64,000 nt of DNA from JAOAPG01 sp963791575 (GTDB lineage Bacteria > Acidobacteriota > Terriglobia > Terriglobales > Acidobacteriaceae). Every line of letters starts with the position of its first letter. The first letter of the stretch is position 1. The position numbers were made by a program, and so were the translations under genes. The stretch is taken from NCBI GenBank assembly GCA_963791575.1, contig CAWBSY010000011.1:248001-312000 (forward strand), written 5' to 3'. Below, one piece after another: positions 45,384 through 55,198 of this stretch. Under the pieces are notes generated by a model. That model made no database searches, was not told the origin of the DNA, and saw only the letters and a list, made by a program, of their open reading frames with translations.

Positions 45384-46013
45384 TTACTCTTGTTTGACCG
45401 AGCGCGCGAGCTTGGTTTCGAGCCGCGCTTTTATGTCGGACCACTCCGTATCGAGAATGCTGAAGTAAACCGAATCCCTGATGCGCCCTGTCCAAGTGAC
45501 CATGTGCTTGCGGAAAATCCCCTCTTCTTTGGCGCCTATCCGTAAAATCGCATTGCGCGATTTCTGGTTGAGCGAGTCGGTTTTTAGCTCCACCCGATTA
45601 CATTTCCATTGTTCGAAGGCATGTCGCAGCATCAAGTATTTTGCTTCTGTATTGATTGCGGTTCGTTGCCAAGGGGGAGAGATCCAGGTGGAGCCAATCT
45701 CAACCCGCCGATTGGCACGATCTATATTCATGAAGCGCGTGCTGCCAATCGCGAGCCCAGAAGCTTTTTCGAGTGTTGCAAAGGCGAGTGATTCTCCACG
45801 TTGCTGCTCCGCGAAAGTCCTGTCGATCAATGAATGAAAATCTTCGCGGGTCCGCATGGAATATGGGATCCACTGAAAGATTTCTTCCAAATGATCCTTC
45901 GCAACGTCCCACAGCAAAGGTTCGTGAGCGCGCGACAGCGGCTCAAGACGCACCACCGATCCTTCCAACATGGCAGGTTCAAATTTGGGTAGGTCGACAG
46001 TAGCTATTTCCAA
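45384..46013 (-). CDS. GNAT N-acetyltransferase (RimJ/RimL type)
   Basis: This is 209 residues. 'GSVVRLEPLSRAHEPLLWDV' starts the fold. 'AIGSTRFMNIDRANRRVEIGSTWISPPWQRTAINTEAKYLML' (parts) contains the acetyl-CoA loop region. 'VELKTDSLNQKSRNAILRIGAKEEGIFRKHM' (part) is the RimL-type end. It probably acetylates an N-terminus, an amino acid or a small amine; the substrate is unknown. Confidence 0.85.
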   Translation of the reverse strand: MEIATVDLPKFEPAMLEGSVVRLEPLSRAHEPLLWDVAKDHLEEIFQWIPYSMRTREDFHSLIDRTFAEQQRGESLAFATLEKASGLAIGSTRFMNIDRANRRVEIGSTWISPPWQRTAINTEAKYLMLRHAFEQWKCNRVELKTDSLNQKSRNAILRIGAKEEGIFRKHMVTWTGRIRDSVYFSILDTEWSDIKARLETKLARSVKQE

Positions 46014-46156
46014 ATTTCCTCGTTAACGCGAAATTACAAATTGCGGCCCTCCCTGGAACATGGGCGGGACAATACGTTCCAAGATAACAGGTTCGTTTAA
46101 TGAGAACGGTTTCCTTAGGGCTGCCGCAAGACTGAGTTTCCGAGTGCAGCCCGCGT

Positions 46157-46185
46157 TTGACGCTGAGTAGAGCGGTTGTTATGAT
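46157..46185 (+). promoter_or_regulatory. Promoter of the initiator tRNA gene
   Basis: TTGACG at 46157-46162 and TATGAT at 46180-46185 are spaced by exactly 17 bp, and the tRNA starts 6 bases after the -10 box. This is a near-consensus sigma-70 promoter. Confidence 0.7.
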
Positions 46186-46190
46186 GAATT

Positions 46191-46259
<69 letters not shown>

Positions 46260-46267
<8 letters not shown>

Positions 46268-46304
46268 AAAACTTCTTTCCCTCCAGCGACCTCTGGAAGC
46301 CTGC
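46260..46304. repeat. att-like direct repeat, left copy (tRNA-fMet 3' end)
   Basis: This 45-base stretch covers the last eight bases of the tRNA plus downstream flank. It matches 49454-49499 at 42 of 46 aligned positions, with the first 19 bases (CGCAACCAAAAACTTCTTT) identical. The two copies bracket the GntR-DoxX-ChrA module. Confidence 0.65.
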
Positions 46305-46485
46305 TACCATCCTTGACAATCCTCTGTCTAGTATTGGAATCGAGAAGCTTTCGCGTCCTCCTCAATATGCAGAACCAAATTCCGACAAAGCGATCCTGTT
46401 TGCGTGACGGGATTAATAATAGGAAAGTCGGGCCTTGCTTCGTTGGCTTCCCGTTTGCCGGGCTCAGACGCTATGTGCGCAGGAT

Positions 46486-46521
46486 GGGTTCAGGTGAACC
46501 CATACGACGTTATAATGTCGT
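46486..46521 (+). promoter_or_regulatory. gntR promoter with two palindromes
   Basis: GGGTTCA-GG-TGAACCC at 46486-46501 is a perfect inverted repeat in the -35 region. ACGACGTTATAATGTCGT at 46504-46521 is a near-perfect palindrome that contains a TATAAT -10 box (46511-46516). The start codon at 46523 is only 6 bases after the -10 box, so the mRNA would be leaderless or nearly so. The second palindrome recurs in front of chrA. The rest of the 46305-46522 gap shows nothing. Confidence 0.65.
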
Positions 46522-46522
46522 C

Positions 46523-47257
46523 ATGTCAGCGGCGCACGACTCTCTTCTCTATGCACGCGTCGAAACAGTCCTCGCTGGCGAGATTATCGCTGGAGACCTG
46601 AAGGTCGGCGACCAACTGCCGACCGAAGACAGCCTCATTGCGCGATTCGGGGTCAGTCGCATCACCGTCCGTCGGGCTGTTCAGAATCTTGTGAGCCGCG
46701 GTCTTGTCGAGATTCGTCGCGGCAAGGGCACATTCGTCGCTGCGCCAAAGATCATGCAGGACCTTAAAGAGCTGAGCGGATTTGTAGAAGATATGCACGT
46801 ACTTGGCCGCAAGCCAACGGCCCGCGTAATCGGTAAGGAAATTGTCACCGCCAACGCGACCGTGGCGCGCCAGCTTGCGCTGACAAGGGGCGAGCGCGTC
46901 GTCAGAATTCGTCGCGTGCGCCTGGCAGACGGCGTTCCCCTCTCCTTCGACGAGACCTACCTACCCTTGGAGATCGGCAAGAAGATCATCACCAACAATC
47001 TGATGGTCGAACCCATTTTTTCGCTCCTTGAACGCAAGTACGATGTTCCGCTGATCGAGGCTGAGTACAAATTGGACGCAGTGCCCGCTGAGGACGAGGT
47101 TGCCAAGGCGCTAAAAGTGAAACCACGGAGCCCGATTTTTCGCATTGAACGAACTTCCTACTCGACAGGCAGCCGTCCTGTCGATTACGAAACACTCTAC
47201 TACCGGGGAGATCTCGTCCGATTCGTCACACGCCTTGTCCGAAAGACTTCTCGCTGA
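46523..47257 (+). CDS. GntR/HutC-family transcriptional regulator
   Basis: I start at the ATG at 46523; the longer in-frame extension to 46313 reads as non-protein text and would run through the promoter. The 244 residues begin with a winged helix ('VLAGEIIAGDLKVGDQLPTEDSLIARFGVSRITVRRAVQNL' in parts, 'RRGKGTFVA'). They end with a UTRA ligand-binding domain ('FVEDMHVLGRKPTARVIG', 'FDETYLPLEIGKKII', 'FRIERTSYSTGSRPVDYETLYYRGD' part). A matching operator lies on its own promoter and on the divergent doxX/chrA promoter, so it very likely controls this module. Confidence 0.88.
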   Translation: MSAAHDSLLYARVETVLAGEIIAGDLKVGDQLPTEDSLIARFGVSRITVRRAVQNLVSRGLVEIRRGKGTFVAAPKIMQDLKELSGFVEDMHVLGRKPTARVIGKEIVTANATVARQLALTRGERVVRIRRVRLADGVPLSFDETYLPLEIGKKIITNNLMVEPIFSLLERKYDVPLIEAEYKLDAVPAEDEVAKALKVKPRSPIFRIERTSYSTGSRPVDYETLYYRGDLVRFVTRLVRKTSR

Positions 47258-47296
47258 AAATCTGCCGATGCCCTGCGCGGCGTATGAACGCGGCTA

Positions 47297-47821
47297 TCAT
47301 TTCTTCCTGAAATAGTGGTCGATCGCCATCGGCCCAGAACCACCGAAGACGAGCGCCGCAAGGCACGCAATATAGAGCAGATCAAGCTCGTAGCCCGGCG
47401 GTCCGAACTGGGCCCGGCCGGATGTCACACTCAGCAGCTTGATCGAGCTGAACCCGTAGGGGAGATGGACAGTTAGCATCGCGGTGAAGAGAACCGCAGC
47501 CATCGGCAAACTTACAAGTGGGACGAAAGCTCCGAGCAGGACGGCGAGACCGCCGATGAGTTCGGTGAGAATGGTGAGCCATGCCATGAGATGAGGCGCG
47601 GGCACGCCCATCGTATGCAGGATGGCGGCGAAGGCTTCAGGCCCCCTGGACAGTTTTGCGAAGCCGTGCTCCATGAAGCCATAGCCAACAATCAGCCGTA
47701 GCGGAATAGCCGCCCAAACCGCGACCGAAGGTCTTGCCAAAAACGCAAGGCCTCTTCTTAAGAATGCAAAACGGCTGCTGCCTTCCTGTTCCAATGATTG
47801 AGTAAGCTGGTTCATATTCAA
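47297..47821 (-). CDS. DoxX-family membrane protein
   Basis: This is 174 residues with four transmembrane helices. 'PLRLIVGYGFMEHGFAKL' and 'GVPAPHLMAWLTILTELIGGLAVLLGAFV' (part) are DoxX hallmarks. DoxX proteins work with redox enzymes or in stress responses. It is convergent with gntR and divergent from chrA, sharing a 113-bp control region that contains the operator at 47904-47917. Confidence 0.85.
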   Translation of the reverse strand: MNMNQLTQSLEQEGSSRFAFLRRGLAFLARPSVAVWAAIPLRLIVGYGFMEHGFAKLSRGPEAFAAILHTMGVPAPHLMAWLTILTELIGGLAVLLGAFVPLVSLPMAAVLFTAMLTVHLPYGFSSIKLLSVTSGRAQFGPPGYELDLLYIACLAALVFGGSGPMAIDHYFRKK

Positions 47822-47903
47822 TAAGCCTCTCTGTTTTTTGATCGTTGTCGAACGCGCGAAGCGTCAAGATGAACTTCGAACGCCTTCGTTTTCCAATCAT
47901 TAT

Positions 47904-47917
47904 GATGTTATAATGTC
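47904..47917. promoter_or_regulatory. GntR operator between doxX and chrA
   Basis: GATGTTATAATGTC differs at one base from GACGTTATAATGTC at 46506-46519 on the gntR promoter. It also contains TATAAT (47909-47914), a good -10 box for chrA. Its place in the divergent doxX/chrA intergenic region supports control of both genes by the GntR protein. Confidence 0.65.
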
Positions 47918-47934
47918 TCAAAGGTTACAGAATT

Positions 47935-49306
47935 GTGAAGATTCTTTTGCCCACATCTCGCGATCGGGACCTGGGATACCGCGGGATGAAAGATATGCCG
48001 CAGCAACCTTCCTTTAAGGCAGCGCTACGTTTCTGGTGCAAGCTGGGATGGATCAGCTTCGGCGGTACAGCCGCTCACATCGCCATTATGCATGACGAAT
48101 TGGTCGAGAAGAAGCGGTGGATCAGCAACCGAAGCTTCCTCCATGCGCTGAGCCATTGCATGATCCTTCCCGGACCTGAAGCACAGCAGCTTGCGATCTA
48201 TATCGGGTGGAAGCTGCACGGCAAGCGGGGCGGCATAGTTGCCGGAACACTTTTTGTGCTGCCTTCCATGTTTATTCTGCTGGCACTCAGTGTGGTCTAT
48301 GTCAGATTCGGCAGCCTGCCTTGGATTGCCGCTATGTTTAATGGCTTAAAACCCATTGTCATCGCTCTGGTGATCGTCGCTCTGCAGAGAGTTGCCAGAA
48401 GGGCGCGTGCGCGGACCGATTCAAGGTGCCGTTGCAGTGGCGACGTTTGCAGCGATGTATTTCTTTGAAATCTCGCTGCTCGTAATGATGCTCAGTGCCA
48501 TTGCTCTGGGAATCGCCCTGACGGCGGTGCGGCCTGGCGTACTCCACCGCCCGGGCAAAGCAAGCGCCGAAGAGGACGAAGAGAGCTATTACATCCGCCA
48601 TGGTTCGGCCGCGACAAAACCTATCCCTCTTTTATGGCCTATGACGAAGCTGGCTGCGGTTGTCCTGCTTCTCTGGCTGCTGCCGTTGCCGCTCTTCTAC
48701 TTCTTTGCTGGGGACTTCCATTTTTGGCGGGGCCTCGCGCTGTTCTTCACCAAGACCGCCTTCGTGACCATTGGCGGCTCATATACGGTAATTCCCTATG
48801 TAGCTAAGGTTGCTGTGTTGAAACTTCATTGGCTGACCAGGCTCCAAATGATGGACGGCTTCGCACTCGCCGAGACAACTCCAGGCCCTCTGATCATAGT
48901 GGTAGCCTTTGTCGGGTTCCTGGCCGGGTACAACCACTTCCACGGCTCATTGTGGATGGGAACCTTGGGTCTGCTGGCGACGACCTTCTATACATTTCTG
49001 CCGTGTTTTTTCTTCGTATTTGCGGGTGCGCCGCTGGTAGAGAGAACCCAAGACAACCCTATGATCGGAGGCGTCCTGGAACTGATCGCCGCTGTCGTGG
49101 TCGGCGCCATCTTAGATCTAACGCTATTTCTAGGGAAAGCGGTGATCTTCCCATCAGGAGTTGCAGATCTCAAGCAACTGAATGTGATCTCGTTGAGCGG
49201 GGTGATATTGTCGCTCCTCCTACTCCATAGATTCAAACTGAAGGTGATTCCCCTGATCCTGCTGGGCCTTGGGTTCGGTTTTATTCGGTATTTCCTAGGC
49301 GTTTGA
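47935..49306 (+). CDS. chrA: Chromate transporter ChrA (one frameshift)
   Basis: The GTG start at 47935 has AAAGG upstream; ATG at 47986 is an alternative. Both CHR domains are present. The first has 'LGWISFGGTAAHIAIMHDELVEKKRWIS' (part) and 'HALSHCMILPGPEAQQLAIYIGW' (part). The second has 'KTAFVTIGGSYTVIPYVAK' and 'FALAETTPGPLIIVVAFVGFLAGY' (part). The frame breaks near 48401-48403; removing one G from GGG gives 'VARRRVRGPIQGAVAV' and one protein of about 456 residues. Full-length ChrA exports chromate; homologues without chromate activity exist. It is probably under control of the neighbouring GntR protein. Confidence 0.88.
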
Positions 49307-49453
49307 CGGCCATTCGACGAATTCCCAGATGGTCAGCTATTCGGAAACTACCGCTGGCATCCGCTTGGTCTGTGGTGCGCATGCACCGCGATGAATCAAC
49401 TCGCTCCGAACAGTATCGAGAGCAATTGTCTATTCGGGACGTATCGGGTCCAC

Positions 49454-49499
49454 GCAACCAAAAACTTCTTTTCCTTCGGCGACCTCTGTGAAGCCTGCA
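49454..49499. repeat. att-like direct repeat, right copy
   Basis: This is an imperfect second copy (42 of 46) of the tRNA-fMet 3' end and flank found at 46260-46304, in the same orientation. It begins with the eight tRNA bases CGCAACCA but has no other tRNA sequence upstream, so it is not a second tRNA gene. The rest of the 49307-49753 gap holds no gene I can support. Confidence 0.6.
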
Positions 49500-49753
49500 G
49501 TATCAAAAATTGATGAATTCAGAAGTCCGGAAGTATAGGCATCCCGAACACTGTCCATGCGGCATTCCACACTACTCACAAGAAGCGTGAGAGAACGATT
49601 TCCTCATCAAAACGTAGGTCCAATTATCGCCGAGCCTAACCAACTTCCCGCTTCAACGTTCCGGACTTCCCCATCTGCTCGGATGTCGAACACCCAAAAG
49701 ATCCACAGTCCGACGTGTTCCGCTCCAACTCACTTCGGAATGCGGAGTGCATA

Positions 49754-52700
49754 TCAATCTGCGTAGACCGTAGCTTCTGTTCGCTCAGGAATTACGTTGT
49801 CGGTGCCTTCGTCGAAAGCTGCACGCGAATGCGTCTTCGCGACCAACACGTAAATCGATGGCACTACGAACAGCGTAAAAAGCGTGCCAATAATCATGCC
49901 GCTGACTAGCATAATACCGATGCTGTTGCGCGCTCCTGCACCAGGACCTTTCGCCAGCACCAGTGGAAAGTGTCCGGCGACCGTGGCTGCCGTCGTCATC
50001 AGGATCGGCCGCAATCGCGTCGAAGCAGCTTCGATGACTGCAGCGATTTTGCTTTTTCCAGTTTCCTGGAGGTGGTTGGCGAACTCCACTATCAGAATTC
50101 CGTTCTTCGACACCAAGCCGACCAGAGTAATTAATCCTACCTGACTGTAGATGTTAAGCGTCGTCAGCCCGAGGAAAGAGAACATCAGCGCTCCAGAAAG
50201 AGCCAGCGGCACTGAACCCACAAGAATAATAAATGGATCGCGGAAACTCTCGAATTGCGCCGCCAGAACCAGATAGATCAGGGCCGCCGACAGCAGGAAG
50301 ACGCCAAGAAATTTGCTGCCTTCGACGCGCAGCTGGCGCGACTCGCCGGCGTAGTCTACGGTGAAGCCTTGCGGCAGAATCTGTTTGGCTTGATCCTCCA
50401 GGAACTTTAGCGCTTTATCCAGCGGCACATTCGGCGGAATCACTCCCTGAATAGTGACTGCATTGAGCTGCTGGAATTTGTTCAACTGTCGCGGTTCGGT
50501 CGTGGTTTTGAGCGTCGCAAAGGTGGACAGCGGAACGAGTTTATTGTCAGATCCCGTGACGTAGATTTGCGAGAGCTGATCAGGAGTTAAACGTTCCGTG
50601 CGCTTAATCTGCGGAATGACCTTATAACTTCGCCCCTGAATGCTGAAGCGGTTGACATAATCTGCGCCAAGCATGGTGGCAAGATCCTGCCCCGCCTGGC
50701 TCAGGTCAACTCCTTGCGAGCGAAGTTTGTCTCGATCAAACACCACTTCTGCCTGCGGCTGGTCGAACTTCAGATCAGTATCGGCGTAAATGAACAGGCC
50801 GCTGGCGAATGCCTTCTGCACGAGCTGGTTCGCAAATGCACTGAGTTGCCTCGGCTCAGCCGCCGAGACAATTACGAATTCGACTGGAAAATTTCCGCCG
50901 CCGGGCAACGGAGGCGGAGTCAACGGAATCACGCGAATGCCTGCAATTTTGGACAGCGGTCCCACCGACTCGACTAGAAGTTGTTGAGCAGTTTTGGTCC
51001 GCTCGCTCCAGGGCTTGGTCACCATGCCTCCGAAACCGCCACTCGGAGAAGTGATTTGAAAAATACTGTCGCTTTCAGGAAACGAGTGATACACGTCATA
51101 GACCTGCGACGTGAACAAATTCGTCTGATCAATGGTGGAATTCGCAGACGACTGAATAACTCCGAAAACTACTCCCTGATCTTCTGCTGGCGCCAATTCG
51201 CGCTGCGAAAACATGTAGAAAGGAACGATTAGCAAGACGACGATCGCCCAGAGAACAAGAACCACCGGCCGGTACTGCAGCGTCCCGGAGAGTGTGCGTG
51301 AATAGATTTTCCGCACGCTCTCAAAGCGACGATTCACCCAGCCTGAAAAACCTTTCTCGGTGGCTCCTGCGCGCAGCAGCTTAGCACCCATCATCGGGGA
51401 CAACGTCAGGGCCACTACGCCCGATACAATGACGGCTCCCGCAAGAGTAAAAGCAAATTCCCGGAACAGCGCGCCAGTCAGACCACCCTGAATGCCGACA
51501 GGCGCGTACACGGCAGCCAGCGTGATGGTCATGGCGATGATCGGACCCACCAATTCGCGGGCAGCATCAATCGCCGCGCGGAACGGAGGCTTGCCCAGGT
51601 GAAGATGCCGTTCCACGTTTTCCACCATCACGATCGCATCATCCACTACCAGACCGACGGAGAGCACGATCGCCAGCAAAGTCAGAAGATTGATGGTGAA
51701 ACCGGCCACCTGCATCAGGAAAACAGCGCCAATCAGCGAAATCGGAATCGCCACTACCGGAATGAGCACGGAGCGGAAGGAGCCCAGGAACAAGAAGATG
51801 ACAATGATGACGATCATTAGCGTTTCGGTAAGAGTGTGCAGCACTTCATTGATGGCGTCCTGGATGTACGCTGTCGAATCATAGGGAATGCCAATCTTCA
51901 TTCCTGGAGGCAACTGTGCTTGAATCGCCGGCAGCGCCTCGCGCACGTTCCGTATCACCTCCAGCGAGTTGGCAGTGGGAAGCACCCAGATTCCCATGAA
52001 CGTCGCGGTCTCACCATTGAAGCGAACGTCCTGATCGTAGTTCTCCGCCCCCAGCACAACGTCGGCAATTTCGCCTAAGCGGACGACCACTCCCTTATCT
52101 TGCTTAACCACCAATTGACGAAAGTCTTCCGCCGTGCGCAGATCGGTGTTCGCAATCAGGTTAACCGACACCATGGATCCCTTGGTCTGTCCGAGAGCCG
52201 AAAGGTAATTGTTCTTGGATAGCGCGTCGCGTACTGAGGAAGCGAGATGCCGAGCGCCGCCATCTTGTCCGGCTTCAGCCAGATGCGCATGGCAAAAGTA
52301 CGGTCGCCGAGAATGTCGGCACGCTGCACTCCGCTGACGGCGCTCAGCTTGGGCTGCACGACACGGGTCAGATAATCGGTGATCTGGTTCTGATCAAGAC
52401 TGGCGGACGAAAATCCAATGTACATCGCGGCAAACTGATTGTCTGCGGTTTGCAGATCGATGACCGGGACCTGCGATTCCGGAGGCAAATCATTGCGTAC
52501 CTGCGCTAACTTCGCCTGGATCTGAGTGAGCGCCGCATTGGTGTCATAGTTGAGCTTCAGGTGCACGGTAATCGTGCTGAGACTCTGAGCGCTGGACGAT
52601 TCCATGTAGTCGATGCCGTCAGCGCTCGCAATAACCCGCTCGAGCGGAGTCGTTATAAAACCGCGAACCAGGTCCGCATTGGCGCCTACGTAAACAGTCG

Positions 52701-52842
52701 TGATCTGAACCACAGCGATGTCGCTGCGGGGATACTGACGAACACTCAGCGAACGAATAGATTGTAGGCCGGCGATCAAGATCACCAAACTTACGACGAT
52801 CGCGAGGACCGGCCGTTTGATAAAGAGATCAGTAAATTTCAT
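49754..52842 (-). CDS. RND efflux pump inner-membrane subunit (one frameshift)
   Basis: This is an AcrB/MexB-like pump of about 1029 residues. It opens with 'FIKRPVLAIVVSLVILIAGL' and 'RQYPRSDIAVVQITTVYVGA'. The usual later motifs are 'VGLVVDDAIVMVENVERHL', 'SPMMGAKLLRAG', 'LVGLVSKNGILIVEFANHL' and 'RLRPILMTTAATVAGHFPL' (part). The frame breaks near 52243, and adding one base gives 'GISASSVRDALSKNNYLSALG', which joins the two parts exactly. It starts directly after the adaptor stop codon (TAG then ATG). It exports drugs or other small molecules using the proton gradient. Confidence 0.9.
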
Positions 52843-53967
52843 CTAACTGTCCTCAGGCTTGGGGGTCGGACTGTTCTCCGGCTGAACCTTGTTGTTGACC
52901 TGGACGGCTGCGCCGTTACGCAGCTTGAATACGCCCGAACTTACAACCTCATCGCCGGGATTGACTCCCGAAACTACTGCAACCTGATCACCGCGCGAAC
53001 CCTCAAGTTTTACAAACTGCTGCCGAACTCCGCGATAGGTTTTCCCGCTCGGGTCCTTCATATCGGAAACGACATAAACCGAGTTGCCGTACGGCGCGTA
53101 GTTGATTGCGGTCGTCGGAAGCGCGATAACCGGTCGATCTGCACCCGTTACAGCGGCCACCTGCACAAACATCCCGGGACGCAGTCTGCCCCGAGGATTA
53201 GCCAGTGTCGCCTGCACCTGAATATTCCGGGTCGCTTCGCTCTCGACAGCATCAATCGCTGTTACTCGCCCCGAAAATTCCATGTTTGCCGCGTCGTTAC
53301 TTGTGACACGCAGCGTGCTGCCTACGCGTATCTTCGCTGCGGCGTCCTGCGGAACGCCAAAGTTCACGTAGATAGGATCCAAAGATTGCAGCGGAACTAT
53401 CGCCTCACCGGCTGAAAGATACTGTCCTAAGTTGACCTGCCGGATGCCCAGAATCCCCGTGAACGGCGCCCGGATAGTTTTCCGCGCAATCGTCGCGCGG
53501 ATCTCTCCAACCTGCGCTTCCGTCGACTTTTGCTGAGCGGTGACATTGTCAAACTCCAACCGTGCGATAACGCCCTGCTTTACCAGCTCCTGGGTACGAT
53601 TGAAATTGACAATGGCTAAATCGCGCTGGGCTTCGGCAGCGGCCAGTTGGGCCCGCTCCTGGCGGGTATCAAGCTCGACCAACACGTCTCCGGCTTTGAC
53701 GGAGTTGCCCGATTCGAAGGCAATCCGGTCGACCGTACCCGGAAGGTCCGCGCTCACCGTCACACCCTGCACGGCTTGCATCGTGCCGATTACATTCAGT
53801 GTTGTCGGCCACTTCTCCTGCCGGGCGACGACAGTCGTCACCGCCTCCGGAGGCGGTTGGAATGCCGAAGCATGAACCGCCGTTTGTATCTGGCGATATT
53901 TAGTGAAGCCTAGGCCCGCGACCACTATTGCAACCAGGGCCAACATCAAAATCATCCGTTTCGCCAT
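52843..53967 (-). CDS. RND efflux membrane fusion protein (AcrA/MexA type)
   Basis: This is 374 residues. The N-terminal helix is 'MILMLALVAIVVAGLGF'. The lipoyl halves are 'VSADLPGTVDRIAFESGNSVKAGDVL' (part) and 'TIRAPFTGILGIRQVNLGQYL'. The coiled coil is about 105-165 and the barrel follows. The end is Pro/Glu-rich. It is the first gene of the pair with the RND pump and stops directly before the pump ATG. No outer-membrane channel gene is adjacent. Confidence 0.9.
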   Translation of the reverse strand: MAKRMILMLALVAIVVAGLGFTKYRQIQTAVHASAFQPPPEAVTTVVARQEKWPTTLNVIGTMQAVQGVTVSADLPGTVDRIAFESGNSVKAGDVLVELDTRQERAQLAAAEAQRDLAIVNFNRTQELVKQGVIARLEFDNVTAQQKSTEAQVGEIRATIARKTIRAPFTGILGIRQVNLGQYLSAGEAIVPLQSLDPIYVNFGVPQDAAAKIRVGSTLRVTSNDAANMEFSGRVTAIDAVESEATRNIQVQATLANPRGRLRPGMFVQVAAVTGADRPVIALPTTAINYAPYGNSVYVVSDMKDPSGKTYRGVRQQFVKLEGSRGDQVAVVSGVNPGDEVVSSGVFKLRNGAAVQVNNKVQPENSPTPKPEDS

Positions 53968-54345
53968 GAGTCCTCACATTCCCAACATCATCTTGCCATT
54001 TTCAATCAAAGGAAAAGGTGGACGCAACTACAAGCGGCACCCGAGAAGAAAGCGTTGCATTATCAAACTATGCGCCAGACAGCAGCAGCACTGGTTAACG
54101 AACGGGAGGCGCCTAACTAATTCCTACAGTCGCCACATCCAGTTTTGTTAGACGAAAGCTCACGAAAAAGTTAGCTACTGCACCCGCCGCCATCCACCCA
54201 TTTTGGAGTTAGTATTCAGATTTGCCGAGCTGGTACAAGGATTCAAAACAATTTGCAGAAACTGACAATGGACGAAATCGCCATGGCGGGCAAGACTCCG
54301 GGATGGAAGCTATTGCGATATCGGTAGATAAGGAGAGAAAAACTC
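53968..54345. other. Intergenic region, nothing identified
   Basis: This is 378 bases between two minus-strand genes. It should hold the promoter of the efflux adaptor gene, but no convincing boxes, hairpin or reading frame were found. Confidence 0.3.
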
Positions 54346-55002
54346 TTAGTCGGACATCGGTTGTAGCGGGCCGAAGACCTGCGTGATACCGGAACGCTTG
54401 CGCAACTCCGAAAGCAGCGCTGAAGCGGCATTGAGATATGTTTTGCTGGGATCCGAGGGATCGGACCATACGGCGTCGTAGATCACTTCCGCAGCCTCTT
54501 TAAGCTCCATGTGCAGCACGGCTTCGAGCACGTCTACGCGTTCTTGCAGGTGGTCGTAGCAACCCTGGCATAGAGTCGCGGGCTGAGGAGCGCCTTTGTG
54601 ATTCTCTTCCTTACTGCAGTTCACAATCGCAGCTTCAGATTCCAGCTTCGCGGCAGCAACGTTCAATTGGAAATCGCGAAGGAAGCGTTCACGTTCTTGC
54701 TCGAGTACTTCGGGATCGGGAAGCTGCTCGGTCGATGCCGAGTTGGCCGAAACGATTAAGGCCAACGGCGCGACTCGTTCCGCAGATTTGCATACCGGAC
54801 AGGTCGCGAGGTCGGCCGTGTAATAAGTCTTGCACTTTGAGCAAGGTAGCCCGTAGCCTGCGCGCTTGGGAACAAGATCAGGGACCGAAGCAGTCGACTC
54901 AACGGTGCGCTGCAGACTTTGCGTAGTAGCTTTTGCCTGGATGTTTGCCGCGACGACAGCTGACGGATTGGAAACGATTGGAGCGGTTTGAGGGGAGCTC
55001 AT
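54346..55002 (-). CDS. Zinc-ribbon protein of unknown function
   Basis: This is 218 residues, with GGAG upstream of the ATG. A disordered Ala/Thr/Ser-rich N-terminus is followed by a ribbon, 'CSKCKTYYTADLATCPVCKS' (CxxC-x10-CxxC, about 54-73). Then comes a helical part with 'RERFLRDFQLNVAAAKLE', and further Cys at 'NCSKEENHKG' and 'TLCQGCYDHLQERVDVLE', which may bind a second metal. I do not recognise the family. Confidence 0.6.
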   Translation of the reverse strand: MSSPQTAPIVSNPSAVVAANIQAKATTQSLQRTVESTASVPDLVPKRAGYGLPCSKCKTYYTADLATCPVCKSAERVAPLALIVSANSASTEQLPDPEVLEQERERFLRDFQLNVAAAKLESEAAIVNCSKEENHKGAPQPATLCQGCYDHLQERVDVLEAVLHMELKEAAEVIYDAVWSDPSDPSKTYLNAASALLSELRKRSGITQVFGPLQPMSD

Positions 55003-55198
55003 TCATTTACTCCTAACTTCACGCTAGCGAATCCGTGTTGCTCGGTCCGTGAAAGTTATTCTAGTTAGAATCGGCCCGGCTGCCGACACACGACAGTACA
55101 TCTCGAAAGCGGCATTGGTACATGGGCTAGCCGCACAATGGTAAGGCTGCCGCAGTTTTTCAATCCTTCAAGCTGTTCCGCTGAAAACGAAAGCCTGC

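Noticed and set aside
46313..46522. Longer N-terminus for the GntR regulator
   Set aside because: The extension crosses the palindromes and the -10 box and has no protein-like sequence; the ATG at 46523 starts a normal GntR domain.
49454..49499. A second tRNA-fMet gene
   Set aside because: Only the last eight tRNA bases are present; the sequence upstream does not fold as a tRNA.
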